A DNA stretch of 64,000 nt, taken from Clostridia bacterium (lineage in GTDB: Bacteria; Bacillota; Clostridia; Christensenellales; Aristaeellaceae). The notes beneath the pieces were generated by a model. That model saw only the letters and a program-made list of their open reading frames with translations. It searched no databases and had not been told where the DNA came from. The stretch is from the NCBI GenBank assembly GCA_017549335.1, contig JAFYVB010000003.1:62001-126000 (forward strand), given 5' to 3'. A program made the translations under genes and the position numbers. This document shows, piece after piece, positions 9,854 to 18,632 of this stretch; the stretch's first letter is position 1; each line of letters starts with the position of its first letter.

Positions 9854-10903
9854 ATGAAAAAATATTTGGCATTTTTGCTGATCCTGCTGCTTTTGCCCGC
9901 GTTTGCCGTGGGCGAAACGCTGACGCTGAGCTTTGTCGGCGACTGCAGCCTCGGCGAAACCATCGAAAGTCAGGGCTCCAAAGAGGGCTTTTCGTGGATG
10001 GTGGATAAGAACGGTCTGGACTGGCCCTTCTCCACCGTACGGAAATATCTGGATGCAGACGACTTTACCTTTGCCAATCTGGAAGTGGTATTCACCACCC
10101 GCAGCAAGCATAAGGATAAGCGCACGAATCTGCGGGCGAAGCCCTACTATGCGCAGGTGCTGCTGCATTCGGGCGTTGATGCGGTGAACACCGTCAACAA
10201 TCACAGCTTCGATTTCAATTACGAAGGGTATATGGATACCCTTAAAGCGCTGGATGAAATAGGCTTCAAGCATTTCGGCTCCGTATACGTGAATTCGAAA
10301 TACGGCAGCGACCTGCTGCTGGAAACAGAAGTAAAGGGCATCAAGATCGGCGCCGTGGGCTTCAGCTATCCCCAGGAAAGCGATCTGAAAATCGTGAAGC
10401 AGCGTATTCAGAAGCTGAAGGATGCAGGCTGCGATATCATCGTTGCAAGCATGCATTGGGGTCAGGAGACCAAGCCCACCCAGACCAGCGAACAGATGAA
10501 GTTCGCCCGGGAGCTGATCAAAGCCGGCGCCGATATCATCTGGGGGCATCATCCCCATGTGCTTCAGCCGGTGCAGTTCTACAAGGGTGGCATCGTGATG
10601 CACTCCACCGGCAACCTGACCTTCGGTTCCATGTCCTCCAAGGTGGACCGCGATACAGGCATTTTTCAGGTGACCTTTGATATCAGCGGAAAAGATCCCG
10701 TTATGACGGAGCTTAAAGTCATTCCCTTTACCACGACGGGCAGAGGCGATTACAGACCCAAGGAGCTGACGGAAGAAGCCGACCGTCTGCGCGTATTCAA
10801 AAAGGTCAGATACGCAAAAAAGAGCGAAACCATGACCAATCTGCCCGAATCCTTCCTGAAAACGGGCGTTGTAAAACTCAAAGACGGAATGCCTGTTGAA
10901 TAA
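9854..10903 (+). CDS. CapA-family (PGA_cap) secreted metallophosphoesterase-like protein
   Basis: A signal peptide of about 18 residues is followed by a domain of the poly-gamma-glutamate capsule CapA type, a calcineurin-like fold. Characteristic segments are LSFVGDCSLGE, TFANLEVVFTT, NTVNNHSFDF, ASMHWGQE and WGHHPHVLQPV, in the order expected for the family; the Asp, Asn and His residues in them are the likely metal ligands. Length is 349 residues. Two starts fit the AAGGAG site: TTG at 9848 (spacing 5) or ATG at 9854 (spacing 11). ATG is listed, but TTG would only add two residues. No capB or capC is adjacent, so poly-glutamate synthesis should not be assumed. Many CapA homologues in Clostridia are stand-alone envelope proteins of unknown substrate. 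Confidence 0.88.
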   Translation: MKKYLAFLLILLLLPAFAVGETLTLSFVGDCSLGETIESQGSKEGFSWMVDKNGLDWPFSTVRKYLDADDFTFANLEVVFTTRSKHKDKRTNLRAKPYYAQVLLHSGVDAVNTVNNHSFDFNYEGYMDTLKALDEIGFKHFGSVYVNSKYGSDLLLETEVKGIKIGAVGFSYPQESDLKIVKQRIQKLKDAGCDIIVASMHWGQETKPTQTSEQMKFARELIKAGADIIWGHHPHVLQPVQFYKGGIVMHSTGNLTFGSMSSKVDRDTGIFQVTFDISGKDPVMTELKVIPFTTTGRGDYRPKELTEEADRLRVFKKVRYAKKSETMTNLPESFLKTGVVKLKDGMPVE

Positions 10904-10904
10904 G

Positions 10905-10938
10905 AAAAAAACAACCTGCGGCAGCAGGTTGTTTTTTA
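10905..10938. terminator. Bidirectional terminator
   Basis: The stem ACAACCTGC/GCAGGTTGT with loop GGCA is flanked by an A-run on the left and a T-run on the right. It serves the CapA-like gene on the plus strand and the hydrogenase operon on the minus strand. Confidence 0.88.
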
Positions 10939-10940
10939 TT

Positions 10941-12113
10941 TTAGAAGTAAGTCAGCTCGATATGCTTGCCCATTTTTTTCAGACAGTCAGCCAGGTTGGT
11001 GATCAGCTGCTGCTTGATGGCGAAATTGATGGGCAGATTGGGATTCTGGTGGGCGGGATTGATGGCGCGGCCCACGAAGAAATTGATATCGGTGGCGCTT
11101 TCAAACAGCTCGCGGGCGATGAGGCTGGCGCCGTCCTGCTGATGCAGCCATGTGCCGGCCAGATGCGCCTGATCCAGATAATCCCGGGCGTAGGTGAGCA
11201 CCTTCGCCAGCGTGAGCACGCCCTCGGTGGTCAGATCGACGCCGGGAATGCGGCAGACGGGCGGGATCTCGGGATCCACGTAATCCAGCGATACTTCTAT
11301 GGGCTTGTCCAAATAACGGCTGACCACCTGACTGGTAGTGCCGCCGCACACGATATGACGGCCCTTCAGGGAGAAAAAAGCTTCCATCATCTTTTCGTCG
11401 TCCTCCTGCTTTTCCGGCGGGCCGACCACGAGATTGACGGTATGGCGGGTGCACACGCGGGCAACGGCGATGGTGGTATCATCGCCGGGACGCCCGCCGT
11501 AGAGGCGGTTGCATTCGTCCACGATCAAGCCGGCGATGGACTTGGCGCTGCTTTGGGGCAGATAGTTGCCAACGGCGTAGTCGGCGATGGAATCCCGGGT
11601 CCAGCCGAAATTCATGGTCATGCCTACGCCCGCCCACTCGGCGCCGTCGCTCATGGCAATAAAAACGTCGTCCGCTTCAATGGGGAAGGTGCTTTCCCAG
11701 ATGCTTTTTCCGTTGATCGTGCGGAACGTGCGGGGATAATCAAAGACCTCGCCGTGACGCAGAACAACGGTGGCGGGATTGTCAAACTGGATGATGTGCG
11801 CCGTCTGGTTTTTCAGGATGCGCAGGATGGTGAAGGTGGAATAGGCCACCTGTCTTACGCTGCACACAGGCAGGGTGGCAGCGATGGTGGACACGCAGTT
11901 TTCAAGGGGGATGCCGCCGGAGATCATGGTGCACAGGATTTTGCTGGTCAGGGTGGAAAGAATGTTGGCTTTTACGCCGCTGCCCAGACCGTCGGCCAGC
12001 ACCAGGGTGAGATCCTCATCGCCGCCGCCGGCGATCTCCACCTTATCTCCGCACAGTGTTTCGCCCACATGATTCAGGCTGATCCAGCCCGTTTCGATCC
12101 ACAGGTTATTCAT
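10941..12113 (-). CDS. SpoIIE-type (PP2C-like) serine phosphatase of the hydrogenase operon
   Basis: A 390-residue cytoplasmic protein. The N-terminal ~210 residues form a PPM/SpoIIE phosphatase domain: CGDKVEIAGGGDEDLTLVLADGLGSG carries the metal-binding DG pair (about residue 42), followed by AMSDGAEWAG and a terminal GRPGDDTTIAVAR with the paired Asp residues. The C-terminal ~170 residues show no family I recognise. It is the last gene of a four-gene operon and overlaps the upstream PAS-hydrogenase gene by 8 bases, so the two are translationally coupled. Phosphatases of this type are known beside putative sensory [FeFe]-hydrogenases in Clostridia. Inference: it is the output enzyme that turns a redox or hydrogen signal into dephosphorylation of an unknown target. 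Confidence 0.88.
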   Translation of the reverse strand: MNNLWIETGWISLNHVGETLCGDKVEIAGGGDEDLTLVLADGLGSGVKANILSTLTSKILCTMISGGIPLENCVSTIAATLPVCSVRQVAYSTFTILRILKNQTAHIIQFDNPATVVLRHGEVFDYPRTFRTINGKSIWESTFPIEADDVFIAMSDGAEWAGVGMTMNFGWTRDSIADYAVGNYLPQSSAKSIAGLIVDECNRLYGGRPGDDTTIAVARVCTRHTVNLVVGPPEKQEDDEKMMEAFFSLKGRHIVCGGTTSQVVSRYLDKPIEVSLDYVDPEIPPVCRIPGVDLTTEGVLTLAKVLTYARDYLDQAHLAGTWLHQQDGASLIARELFESATDINFFVGRAINPAHQNPNLPINFAIKQQLITNLADCLKKMGKHIELTYF

Positions 12114-13782
12114 GGGCCATGGCGTCCTTCAGCCGTGTGAGGGCGATCTGCGTTTCAGCGGTGGTTTCGCCCAGAAGCGATGCGATCTCCTGCACGATGC
12201 GCATCTGCTTTTCGATCACCTTGTCGGCGATCTCCACGGTCTGCTGTTTCATTTCGGCGCCCTGCACACGCAGCTTTTCCTGCTCGGTAACGTCGCGGAT
12301 CAGGGTGATGACCACATGATACTGGCGGTCGTAGAGAATGGTTTCATCCACGTACAGCCCGTATTCGTCCAGATAACGCTTGGAGGACTGGGTGTACAGC
12401 GCGGCAGTGACGATTTGCTGGTAAGGCGAAGGATCGAGGATGGTCAGGATATGCTTGTGCAGCATTTCCTTTGCATCGGAAAGGCGGAACATTTTCAGCG
12501 CCGAGGGATTGATCTGCTGCACGATCTGGTGCTCGTCCATGACGATCACGGCGGTGGGAGTATTGTGAATAATGGTGTCGGAGAAGCTTTCGGCCTTTTC
12601 CTTCAGGAAGGGCAGGCACATTTCGATTTTGGCCTTGCCCTCCAGAATGGCCACGGCCTTGTCGCGGCAGGTCTTATAACCGCAGCTGCCGCAGTTGAGC
12701 TCTTTTTCGGGGCTGGTTTTGCCCATTTTGTAGAGCATATTCCGGATGGCGTCGCTGCCGAATTTCTGCTTATTGCCGCCGGTAAAGGGGTAATCGGCGC
12801 GGATGTTCATTTCGCGGTCGATCTCAAAGGGCGTTTCACCGCTGCCCGAGAAGGTATCCACGCGCATGGCGCCTTTCAAACGGCGCTCGGCGTGATCGCG
12901 GATGCAGGGGCCGTTGACGCAGCTGCCCTCGCAGGCGCTCATTTCGATGAACACCTTGCCGAATTCGTTGTTTTCCAGCTCCTCAAAGACGCCCCGGCAG
13001 TTATCGATGCCGTCAATGGCGATGCGGCGGTAGCCCTCTACCTTGGCAGTAGCCTTGAGTACGCCGCCGGTGGCGGGATAAAGACGGGATACCGCGCCCT
13101 CGCTGAGGGGATCCACGTGCTCGCAGGGCAGTTCAATGTGTTCCGCGGAAAACCAGTCGATCAACTCGTCAAAGGTGAGCACGGCATCTGTATAAGGGCT
13201 CTTGTCGCCCTCCAGTTTTTTTGCGATGCAGGGACCGATGAACACGGTGAAAGCATCCGGCTGCTGTTCCTTGATCAGCTTGCAGTGAGCCTCCATGGGC
13301 GTGAGCACCTTGGCCAGATAAGGCAGCATGGAGGGATAGAACTTCTGGATCAGGCGGTTAATGGAGGGACAGCAGGAGGAAATAAGCACCTGCTGACGTC
13401 CCTCGCGCATGATGCGGGCATATTCTTCACTGACCAGCTGCGCGCCGATGGCTGTTTCCTGCACGTCGGAAAAGCCCAGCGTGCGCAGGGCGTCGGCGAT
13501 CACCGAAAGCGAGCGGATGCGGAAATTGGCTATAAAGGAAGGCGCAAGGCTGCAAACCACGCGCTTGCCGGCTTTTATAGCCGCCTTTACCAAATGAATA
13601 TCATTTCGCACCTGCTTGGCTTTCTGCGGGCAGGTCACATAGCAGCGACCGCAAAGAATACAGTCGCTGTGTACGATCTCGGCAGTGTCATTGGCAAAGG
13701 TAATGGCCTTGACCGAGCAGTCGCGGATGCATTTGTAGCAGTCCGCGCAGTTATTCTTGTTCAAGCTGAGAATATCTTGCAT
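12106..13782 (-). CDS. [FeFe]-hydrogenase-like protein with PAS domain (putative sensory hydrogenase, HsfB-like)
   Basis: 558 residues. Order of domains: two 4Fe-4S ferredoxin motifs (residues 12-55); an H-cluster domain with SSCCPS (Cys137/138), FIGPCIAKKLE (Cys185) and MSACEGSC (Cys284, Cys288); an additional Fe-S motif, CGSCGYKTC with a fourth Cys at 389; a PAS domain (about 400-500); and a C-terminal coiled coil rich in Gln/Glu/Lys. All H-cluster cysteine ligands and the proton-relay Cys137 are present, but L2 starts G-P-C rather than the M-P-C of catalytic group A enzymes, and L3 is CEGSC rather than CPGGC. This matches putative sensory group C proteins. It overlaps the downstream phosphatase gene and lies 18 bases after a second hydrogenase gene. 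The start follows AGAGGAT. Catalytic activity is likely low; a sensing role is inferred. Confidence 0.88.
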   Translation of the reverse strand: MQDILSLNKNNCADCYKCIRDCSVKAITFANDTAEIVHSDCILCGRCYVTCPQKAKQVRNDIHLVKAAIKAGKRVVCSLAPSFIANFRIRSLSVIADALRTLGFSDVQETAIGAQLVSEEYARIMREGRQQVLISSCCPSINRLIQKFYPSMLPYLAKVLTPMEAHCKLIKEQQPDAFTVFIGPCIAKKLEGDKSPYTDAVLTFDELIDWFSAEHIELPCEHVDPLSEGAVSRLYPATGGVLKATAKVEGYRRIAIDGIDNCRGVFEELENNEFGKVFIEMSACEGSCVNGPCIRDHAERRLKGAMRVDTFSGSGETPFEIDREMNIRADYPFTGGNKQKFGSDAIRNMLYKMGKTSPEKELNCGSCGYKTCRDKAVAILEGKAKIEMCLPFLKEKAESFSDTIIHNTPTAVIVMDEHQIVQQINPSALKMFRLSDAKEMLHKHILTILDPSPYQQIVTAALYTQSSKRYLDEYGLYVDETILYDRQYHVVITLIRDVTEQEKLRVQGAEMKQQTVEIADKVIEKQMRIVQEIASLLGETTAETQIALTRLKDAMAHE

Positions 13783-13800
13783 ATCGGTGATCCTCTCCGG

Positions 13801-15237
13801 TCAGGTATCCTGCTGCCAGCAGCACTGGCCCAGTGCATCGAAAATGGTCTTTTCCAGCGCTTCGTGGCCGTATTTGTCCACTTCGCCCTTGTCCTTGGGA
13901 CCGTGGGTCAGGCAGCCTGCGCCGCCGATGCACCCGCCCTGACAGGCCATGCCCTCGATGAAGTTTTCTTTGAGGAGATTGCGCTGTTTTTTGAGCAGCG
14001 CTACGCGGCACTCCTCGATGCCGTCGCAAACAAGGGGATTGACGGTAAAATCAATGTTCTGTTCTTTGAGCGCCTGAGAAACGGCTTCGCTGAGACCGCC
14101 GCTGCGGGCAAAGATGCGGCCAAAGCAGCTGGCGTTGTCCAGCACGCCTTCTTCAAGAACGCTCAAATCCAAATCACGGCTGTCGATCCACGCCTGAAGC
14201 TCTTCAAAGGTCACTACGCAATCCACGTATTCGCGCACGGTTTCCCGCTGCGCTTCGGCTTTCTTTGCTGTGCAGGGGCCTATGAAAATGACTCTGGCGT
14301 CGGGATCGGTTTGTTTAATGAAGCGGCCCAGCTCTGCCATGGGGGAGAGATTATGACTGACCAGCTCTTTGAGCTTGGGGAAAGAGCTTTTGATATAGCT
14401 GACAAAGGCGGGGCAGCAGGAGGACGTAAGGAAGCCCTTCTCCGCCAGTTCCTGCGCTTCCTTAAAGGCCACCATGTCAGCGCCCAGCGCGGCTTCGATC
14501 ACGCTGTAAAAGCCCAGTTCTTTCAGTGCGGTGATCACCTGGCCCACCTTCACGTGTACGAACTGGCTGGAAATGGAGGGAGCCACCACGGCGTATACCC
14601 GGTAATTGCGGTTATGATCGCTCTCGCGGATGATTTTCAGCGCGTTGAGCAGGAAGCTCTTATCCTGAATCGCGCCAAAGGGACATTGATATACGCAAGC
14701 GCCGCAGGCGGTGCACTTGGTTTCGTCGATGCAGGCGTAGTGGTTTTCGGTATGGCTGATGGCCTTGACCTTGCAGGCGCGTTCACAGGGACGAACGTGG
14801 CTCTGAATGGCGCTGTAAGGGCAGACGGAGGCGCACTTGCCGCAGTTTACACATTTGTCGGGATCAATGTGCGCATGGTGGTTTTCGTCAAAGGAGATAG
14901 CGCCCCACGGGCAGGCGGCCTGACAGCGATGGGCGATGCAGCCGCGGCAGTCAGGGCCTACGCGATAACCGCTTACCGGGCATTCGTCGCAGGCAATGCC
15001 GATGACTTCAATCACGTTTCTGTTGTTTTTATTGCCGCCCATGGCCATTTTTACCCGTTCGGCCACGATGGCACGCTCTTTATAAATGCAGCAGCGCATG
15101 GTGCTTTCGGGACCGGGGGAAATCAGCTTGGGGATGTCCAGATAGCAATCCTGAAGGGTATTTTCGTTTTCATGGCGGGCTACTTCGCGCAGCACCATGT
15201 ATTTGAGTTTTTGTACGTAGGTATCAAACATTCGCAT
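13801..15237 (-). CDS. Monomeric [FeFe]-hydrogenase homologue, group B type
   Basis: 478 residues, soluble. A Cys-rich N-terminal region (about 80-190) has several 4Fe-4S motifs, including CVNCGKCASVCP and CTACGACVYQCP. The H-cluster domain follows with TSSCCPAF (Cys274/275), FIGPCTAKKAE (Cys322) and EGMACQGGC (Cys432, Cys436). CCPAF, GPCTAKK and EGMACxGGC are the group B signature. No accessory partner for NADH or formate is encoded nearby. It is the second gene of the operon, 23 bases after the small ferredoxin gene, with GAGGT 9 bases before the ATG at 15237. HydE, HydF and HydG maturases are not in the window and would be needed for an active H-cluster. Group B enzymes are poorly understood; H2 production from ferredoxin is plausible but not shown. 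Confidence 0.9.
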   Translation of the reverse strand: MRMFDTYVQKLKYMVLREVARHENENTLQDCYLDIPKLISPGPESTMRCCIYKERAIVAERVKMAMGGNKNNRNVIEVIGIACDECPVSGYRVGPDCRGCIAHRCQAACPWGAISFDENHHAHIDPDKCVNCGKCASVCPYSAIQSHVRPCERACKVKAISHTENHYACIDETKCTACGACVYQCPFGAIQDKSFLLNALKIIRESDHNRNYRVYAVVAPSISSQFVHVKVGQVITALKELGFYSVIEAALGADMVAFKEAQELAEKGFLTSSCCPAFVSYIKSSFPKLKELVSHNLSPMAELGRFIKQTDPDARVIFIGPCTAKKAEAQRETVREYVDCVVTFEELQAWIDSRDLDLSVLEEGVLDNASCFGRIFARSGGLSEAVSQALKEQNIDFTVNPLVCDGIEECRVALLKKQRNLLKENFIEGMACQGGCIGGAGCLTHGPKDKGEVDKYGHEALEKTIFDALGQCCWQQDT

Positions 15238-15260
15238 GATGAATCGACCTCGGAAACAGT

Positions 15261-15500
15261 TTAAAGACGCGGCAGAACGGTATTCTCAAAGAAATCCCGG
15301 GCGGTTTCGGGGGAGAGGGAGAAGGCTTCGCCGTCCACCGTTACGCACACGCCCTGCTGGCAGTTTCCCATGCAGAACTGACCTGCCAGGTGAACGCGGT
15401 CGGACAGGCCGTGTTCCTTTACCAGCATTTGCAGTGTTTCAATAATGGGGCGGGAGCCCTTCAGATGACAGCTGGAGCCGATACAGACAGTGATTTTCAT
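15261..15500 (-). CDS. Small thioredoxin-like [2Fe-2S] ferredoxin (NuoE C-terminal type)
   Basis: A 79-residue protein with the four-cysteine layout of thioredoxin-like ferredoxins: CIGSSC at residues 5-10, then CMGNC followed by VDG about 50 residues later. It resembles the isolated C-terminal domain of NuoE/HymA. A longer open frame extends upstream to 15653, but AAGGAG at 8 bases before ATG 15500 fixes this start and the promoter/operator lies in the skipped part. It is the first gene of the operon with the two hydrogenase-like proteins and the phosphatase, so it is the likely electron donor or acceptor for one or both. Confidence 0.9.
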   Translation of the reverse strand: MKITVCIGSSCHLKGSRPIIETLQMLVKEHGLSDRVHLAGQFCMGNCQQGVCVTVDGEAFSLSPETARDFFENTVLPRL

Positions 15501-15534
15501 AGTGAACTCCTTACATACGAATAAATCGATAATA

Positions 15535-15550
15535 TGTTCACGATTGAACA
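15535..15550. promoter_or_regulatory. Rex-like palindromic operator at the hydrogenase operon start
   Basis: A perfect inverted repeat, TGTTCA-CGAT-TGAACA, begins about 6 bases after the -10 hexamer, so it should cover the transcription start. Read on the minus strand it is TTGTTCA-N4-TGAACA, close to the Rex box TTGTTAA-N4-TTAACAA. A bound protein there would block initiation. The identity of the regulator is inference. Confidence 0.55.
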
Positions 15551-15556
15551 AGGATA

Positions 15557-15585
15557 AATATACCATAACTTCCGTTATTTTACAA
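15557..15585 (-). promoter_or_regulatory. Promoter of the hydrogenase operon
   Basis: On the minus strand, TTGTAA (15580-15585), a 17-base spacer and TATATT (15557-15562), about 60 bases before the ferredoxin gene. Confidence 0.65.
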
Positions 15586-15624
15586 TAGAAAGAAGGCGTT
15601 TTATCCTGTTTTAAATCATGATAC

Positions 15625-15660
15625 AAAAAAATCTCCGGCGTGAGAGAACACACCGGAGAT
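15625..15660 (-). terminator. Terminator after the LTD/CotH gene
   Basis: An interrupted stem, ATCTCCGG/CCGGAGAT, continues with GTG/CAC and is followed on the minus strand by a T-run (15625-15630). It separates the CotH gene from the hydrogenase operon promoter. Confidence 0.75.
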
Positions 15661-15730
15661 TCTTTGAGATTGTGTTTGAATGAAAACCGTTTTTGCCGTT
15701 TGTCAGGCGGATTTGCGCAAGCAAAGCGGT

Positions 15731-18487
15731 TTATTTGACGGTGCCGAGGAAGGCGCCGAAGTATTTTTTCACTTCGGCGTCGGACAGGGAAAAGCGGGTG
15801 CGCAGATGTTCCACAACGGCGGCGGGACGCTCCCTGCAGTATGTGCGCAGCGTGGAAACAGACTTGTTCCAGGCTTTTATATCGCCTGTTCCCCAGCGCT
15901 CATGCTGGGCGGGAATCAGGGGGGAGATCACTTTTACCCATTCATCGATTTGCGCATCAAGCGCTTTGGGCTGGAATTTCTCATAAAGGATCTCGCCAAA
16001 GCGCTTTAGGAACAGATCCCGCATGGAAGGCACCTTTAAAAGCGCAGACATCGGCTCATGGAACAGGTGCGTAACCTCCTGATCGTTGGGGTCGGCCAGC
16101 ACCCTGCCGATGGGATACGCCTTGGTATCCTTCATACCGTTGTCCAGATCGAACAGACATACCTTCCATTTGCCGCCGGGTACTTTGTAATAGCGCACGT
16201 TTTCCAGATCCTTGTTGCCGCTGATGATCTCAAAGATGGTATGATCAAACCAGCTCATCACGTCGATACGATCCAGCACGTACTGCAGATTGGCTTTTTT
16301 GTTCAGATCCTTCGTGCGGCAGAATTTGATCAGCTCTGTTATATCATCACGGCTGCCCTGCAAAATATAGCCCTTGTTTTTGAGGATGATGATGTTGTCG
16401 ATCACGTCTTCATCCGTAATGCCCTCCCACTGGGCGATGGAATACTTGTTGATCTTTTCGCGCAGGTTGTAATGTCCCCAGAATTTGCCGTTGATATATA
16501 CATTGACGGTGCGGGCGTCCTGGTACATCACATGGGTGCCGGCGGCCAGAGAGGTGAGGAAGGCGTCCTTGAAGCGGGTGCCGCTGCTTTCGGTGCCCGC
16601 TGCACGGAGCGTGAAAGCCTTGATATCCGTATAATCCCGGTGTTCAAAGGGACTGTAAGGGAAGCGGTCCTCGCTCAATGCACCGCGGGCATAGACGGCC
16701 ATGCCTTTTTGTGCGCGCATACGGGAGGTGCCGCCGGTGATGCGGAAGGAAGACAGCTGATCGATTTTCAGCTCGCCGTTTTCAAAATACTGCACATGAA
16801 CGGGATATTCCCAGTCGTTCATGTAGTTGGGCTCTTTGTCGTCGCCGCGCTTGAAAAGCCCCATGTCGTAATCGTTCAGGTACTTGTCGTCGGTGATCAG
16901 GGATACAATGGGCACGGCGGAAGAAACGCCGAAGAGATAACTTGCGGAAACAACGGGCGAAATCAGCTCGCCTTTTTTGTATGCGGCAGCGCGCAGCAGG
17001 GTGGTTTTGCCAACGGAGATCGGCCCGGAATATACCTTGGATTTGGTGGTGGGCGTTTCGCCGTTGAGGGTGTAATAGATGGTTGCGCCGGCGGGGGCGG
17101 TGATCTTTACGGAAACGCTCTTGGTGAGAATGCCGCCCTTATGGGAAAGAACAGGCGCCGCCGTCTGCACACGGTAACCGGTTTGGGGATTCTTTTTCTG
17201 CGGCGTGGTCTTTTCAAAGAACACGATTTCTCCGGCGCCGCCCTCCATGCGTCCGCAGGAAATGCCGCCGTACTGATCGCCAAGAGAAATGTGATCGACG
17301 ATCTTGTCTCCCTTGCTGAGAAGAACGACGTCGTTATCCTGGCTGAGCTTAAACGTGGCATAGTATACGCTGTTCAGTTGGGTAGTCAGCTCCCTGCCGT
17401 CGGCATAAATGATGGCATACCCCTTTGCCGGAATGAAAGCGTTTTTGGGAAACGCCCATTTTTTCGGATTCGAAGCGCTGTCGGATAAATACCAGCCGCT
17501 GAGCGATACCCGCTTGGAGGTGGAGTTGTACAGCTCTATATAGTCGTACCGATTGCCTTTGTTGGTGTAATTGGCGCTTGCGGTCAGCACTTCACTGATA
17601 TAGACGCCGGTTTTGTTATCGGAAAACACCTTTTTTTCATAGGTGGCTTTGGAAACGATCTGGTTGGCCTTTCCGGGGGTGACGAAGTAGGTTGTCTGCC
17701 ACGTACCGTTTTTCAGCACCAGCGAGGTATCATTTTTCTGCGGGCCGAAAACAACGTAATCCATAACGCGGCCCGATTTGTCCGTCAGCACAACGGCTTC
17801 GCCCTCGGAAGAAAGCTTGAAATTTACTGTGCTTTCATGCAGATAAATCACTTTTCTTTCGCCGGCGGCCAGGGTAAAGCCCTCGGGAAGACGCCAGCGG
17901 AGCGGCTTGGAGGCATTGTCAGACAAGTACCACCCTGACAGATCCGCCGCCTGGCTTCCGGTATTTTCAATTTCTACCCAGTCGGGCGTTTCGCCGTTCA
18001 CAGCCACCATGGAGTTGCTGGCGCACACCTCGCTGAGCCTTACGGAGGAAACCGCCGCGCCGGCCTTGCGGTCAAACACGATCTTTCCGTCCACATAGCG
18101 TTCGTTGGCGTTCAAAGCCGGGATGTTCAGAGAACCGTGGGCGCTCCCGTCCGCATTTTTGATAAACAGGGTTTCGCCCTCATCCGAAAGCTTGAAGGGC
18201 GCGCCGCCGTCTTTGCCGGTGCAGTAGATCAGCAGCTGTTCGCCGGGGGCGAGGGAACGATCCGGCAGCGGATACGCCTTCCCTGCTTCATCGCACAGTG
18301 TCATGCCGGTCAGCGGCACGGAAGCTTGCCCGTTGTTGGACAAAATGACGTAATCATGCACTTTGCCCCCTTCGTCGGGATGCAGGGTCAGGTTTTTGCT
18401 GACAGCCTCGCTGATATAAATATCCGCATGTGCAGCTGTGCACAGCAGACAGCATAGAAACGCGGTAAGCGCGAACAGTTTTTTCAT
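15731..18487 (-). CDS. Secreted protein with lamin-tail domains, chitobiase-like domain and CotH kinase domain
   Basis: 918 residues. A signal peptide (1-21) is followed by three lamin-tail (LTD) domains, recognisable by repeated D-YIELYNS/ISLSGWYLSD-type segments (about 22-115, 145-250 and 290-405). A chitobiase C-terminal/Fn3-associated domain comes next, with TIYYTLNGETPTTKSKVYSG. The C-terminal ~400 residues are a CotH kinase domain: VYINGKFWGHYNLREKI, then SWFDHTIFEIISGNKDLENV and CLFDLDNGM, where the final Asp pair is the likely metal site. CotH enzymes are atypical kinases, first known as spore-coat kinases. ATG 18487 has GAGGGA upstream, but an in-frame ATG at 18553 is joined to a run of tiny overlapping ORFs, so the start is not certain. 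Probably an extracellular envelope protein of unknown target. Confidence 0.87.
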   Translation of the reverse strand: MKKLFALTAFLCCLLCTAAHADIYISEAVSKNLTLHPDEGGKVHDYVILSNNGQASVPLTGMTLCDEAGKAYPLPDRSLAPGEQLLIYCTGKDGGAPFKLSDEGETLFIKNADGSAHGSLNIPALNANERYVDGKIVFDRKAGAAVSSVRLSEVCASNSMVAVNGETPDWVEIENTGSQAADLSGWYLSDNASKPLRWRLPEGFTLAAGERKVIYLHESTVNFKLSSEGEAVVLTDKSGRVMDYVVFGPQKNDTSLVLKNGTWQTTYFVTPGKANQIVSKATYEKKVFSDNKTGVYISEVLTASANYTNKGNRYDYIELYNSTSKRVSLSGWYLSDSASNPKKWAFPKNAFIPAKGYAIIYADGRELTTQLNSVYYATFKLSQDNDVVLLSKGDKIVDHISLGDQYGGISCGRMEGGAGEIVFFEKTTPQKKNPQTGYRVQTAAPVLSHKGGILTKSVSVKITAPAGATIYYTLNGETPTTKSKVYSGPISVGKTTLLRAAAYKKGELISPVVSASYLFGVSSAVPIVSLITDDKYLNDYDMGLFKRGDDKEPNYMNDWEYPVHVQYFENGELKIDQLSSFRITGGTSRMRAQKGMAVYARGALSEDRFPYSPFEHRDYTDIKAFTLRAAGTESSGTRFKDAFLTSLAAGTHVMYQDARTVNVYINGKFWGHYNLREKINKYSIAQWEGITDEDVIDNIIILKNKGYILQGSRDDITELIKFCRTKDLNKKANLQYVLDRIDVMSWFDHTIFEIISGNKDLENVRYYKVPGGKWKVCLFDLDNGMKDTKAYPIGRVLADPNDQEVTHLFHEPMSALLKVPSMRDLFLKRFGEILYEKFQPKALDAQIDEWVKVISPLIPAQHERWGTGDIKAWNKSVSTLRTYCRERPAAVVEHLRTRFSLSDAEVKKYFGAFLGTVK

Positions 18488-18587
18488 TGCTGTTATTCCC
18501 TCGTGATATTGTATTCGAAGTTCCGAATGCGTCGCTTCTGAACGGTATCTCATCGTTCGGAAAGCCGCAGCTTAAGCAGCGTCACGA

Positions 18588-18632
18588 TCATCCGATCCGC
18601 TGCGGACGGGCTTTGAGAAGCTTTTTGCTCAA
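18588..18632 (-). CDS. Possible 14-residue leader ORF upstream of the CotH gene
   Basis: AGGAGG (18641-18646) lies 8 bases before TTG 18632, which opens a 14-codon ORF ending in TGA. That stop overlaps an ATG (18591) opening a 13-codon ORF, whose TGA overlaps ATG 18553, which is in frame with the CotH gene. The best ribosome site in the region therefore serves the tiny ORF. This may be a leader peptide with coupled translation. Adding one A to the run of five A's after the TTG would instead give a single 27-codon ORF, so a sequence error or decayed gene is also possible. Confidence 0.3.
   Translation of the reverse strand: MSKKLLKARPQRIG

Noticed and set aside
12112..15264. 1050-codon open frame on the plus strand opposite the hydrogenase genes
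   Set aside because: It mirrors high-GC coding on the minus strand, where both proteins have full metal-binding motifs. The plus-strand translation is rich in Gly, Ala, His and Val with no domain.
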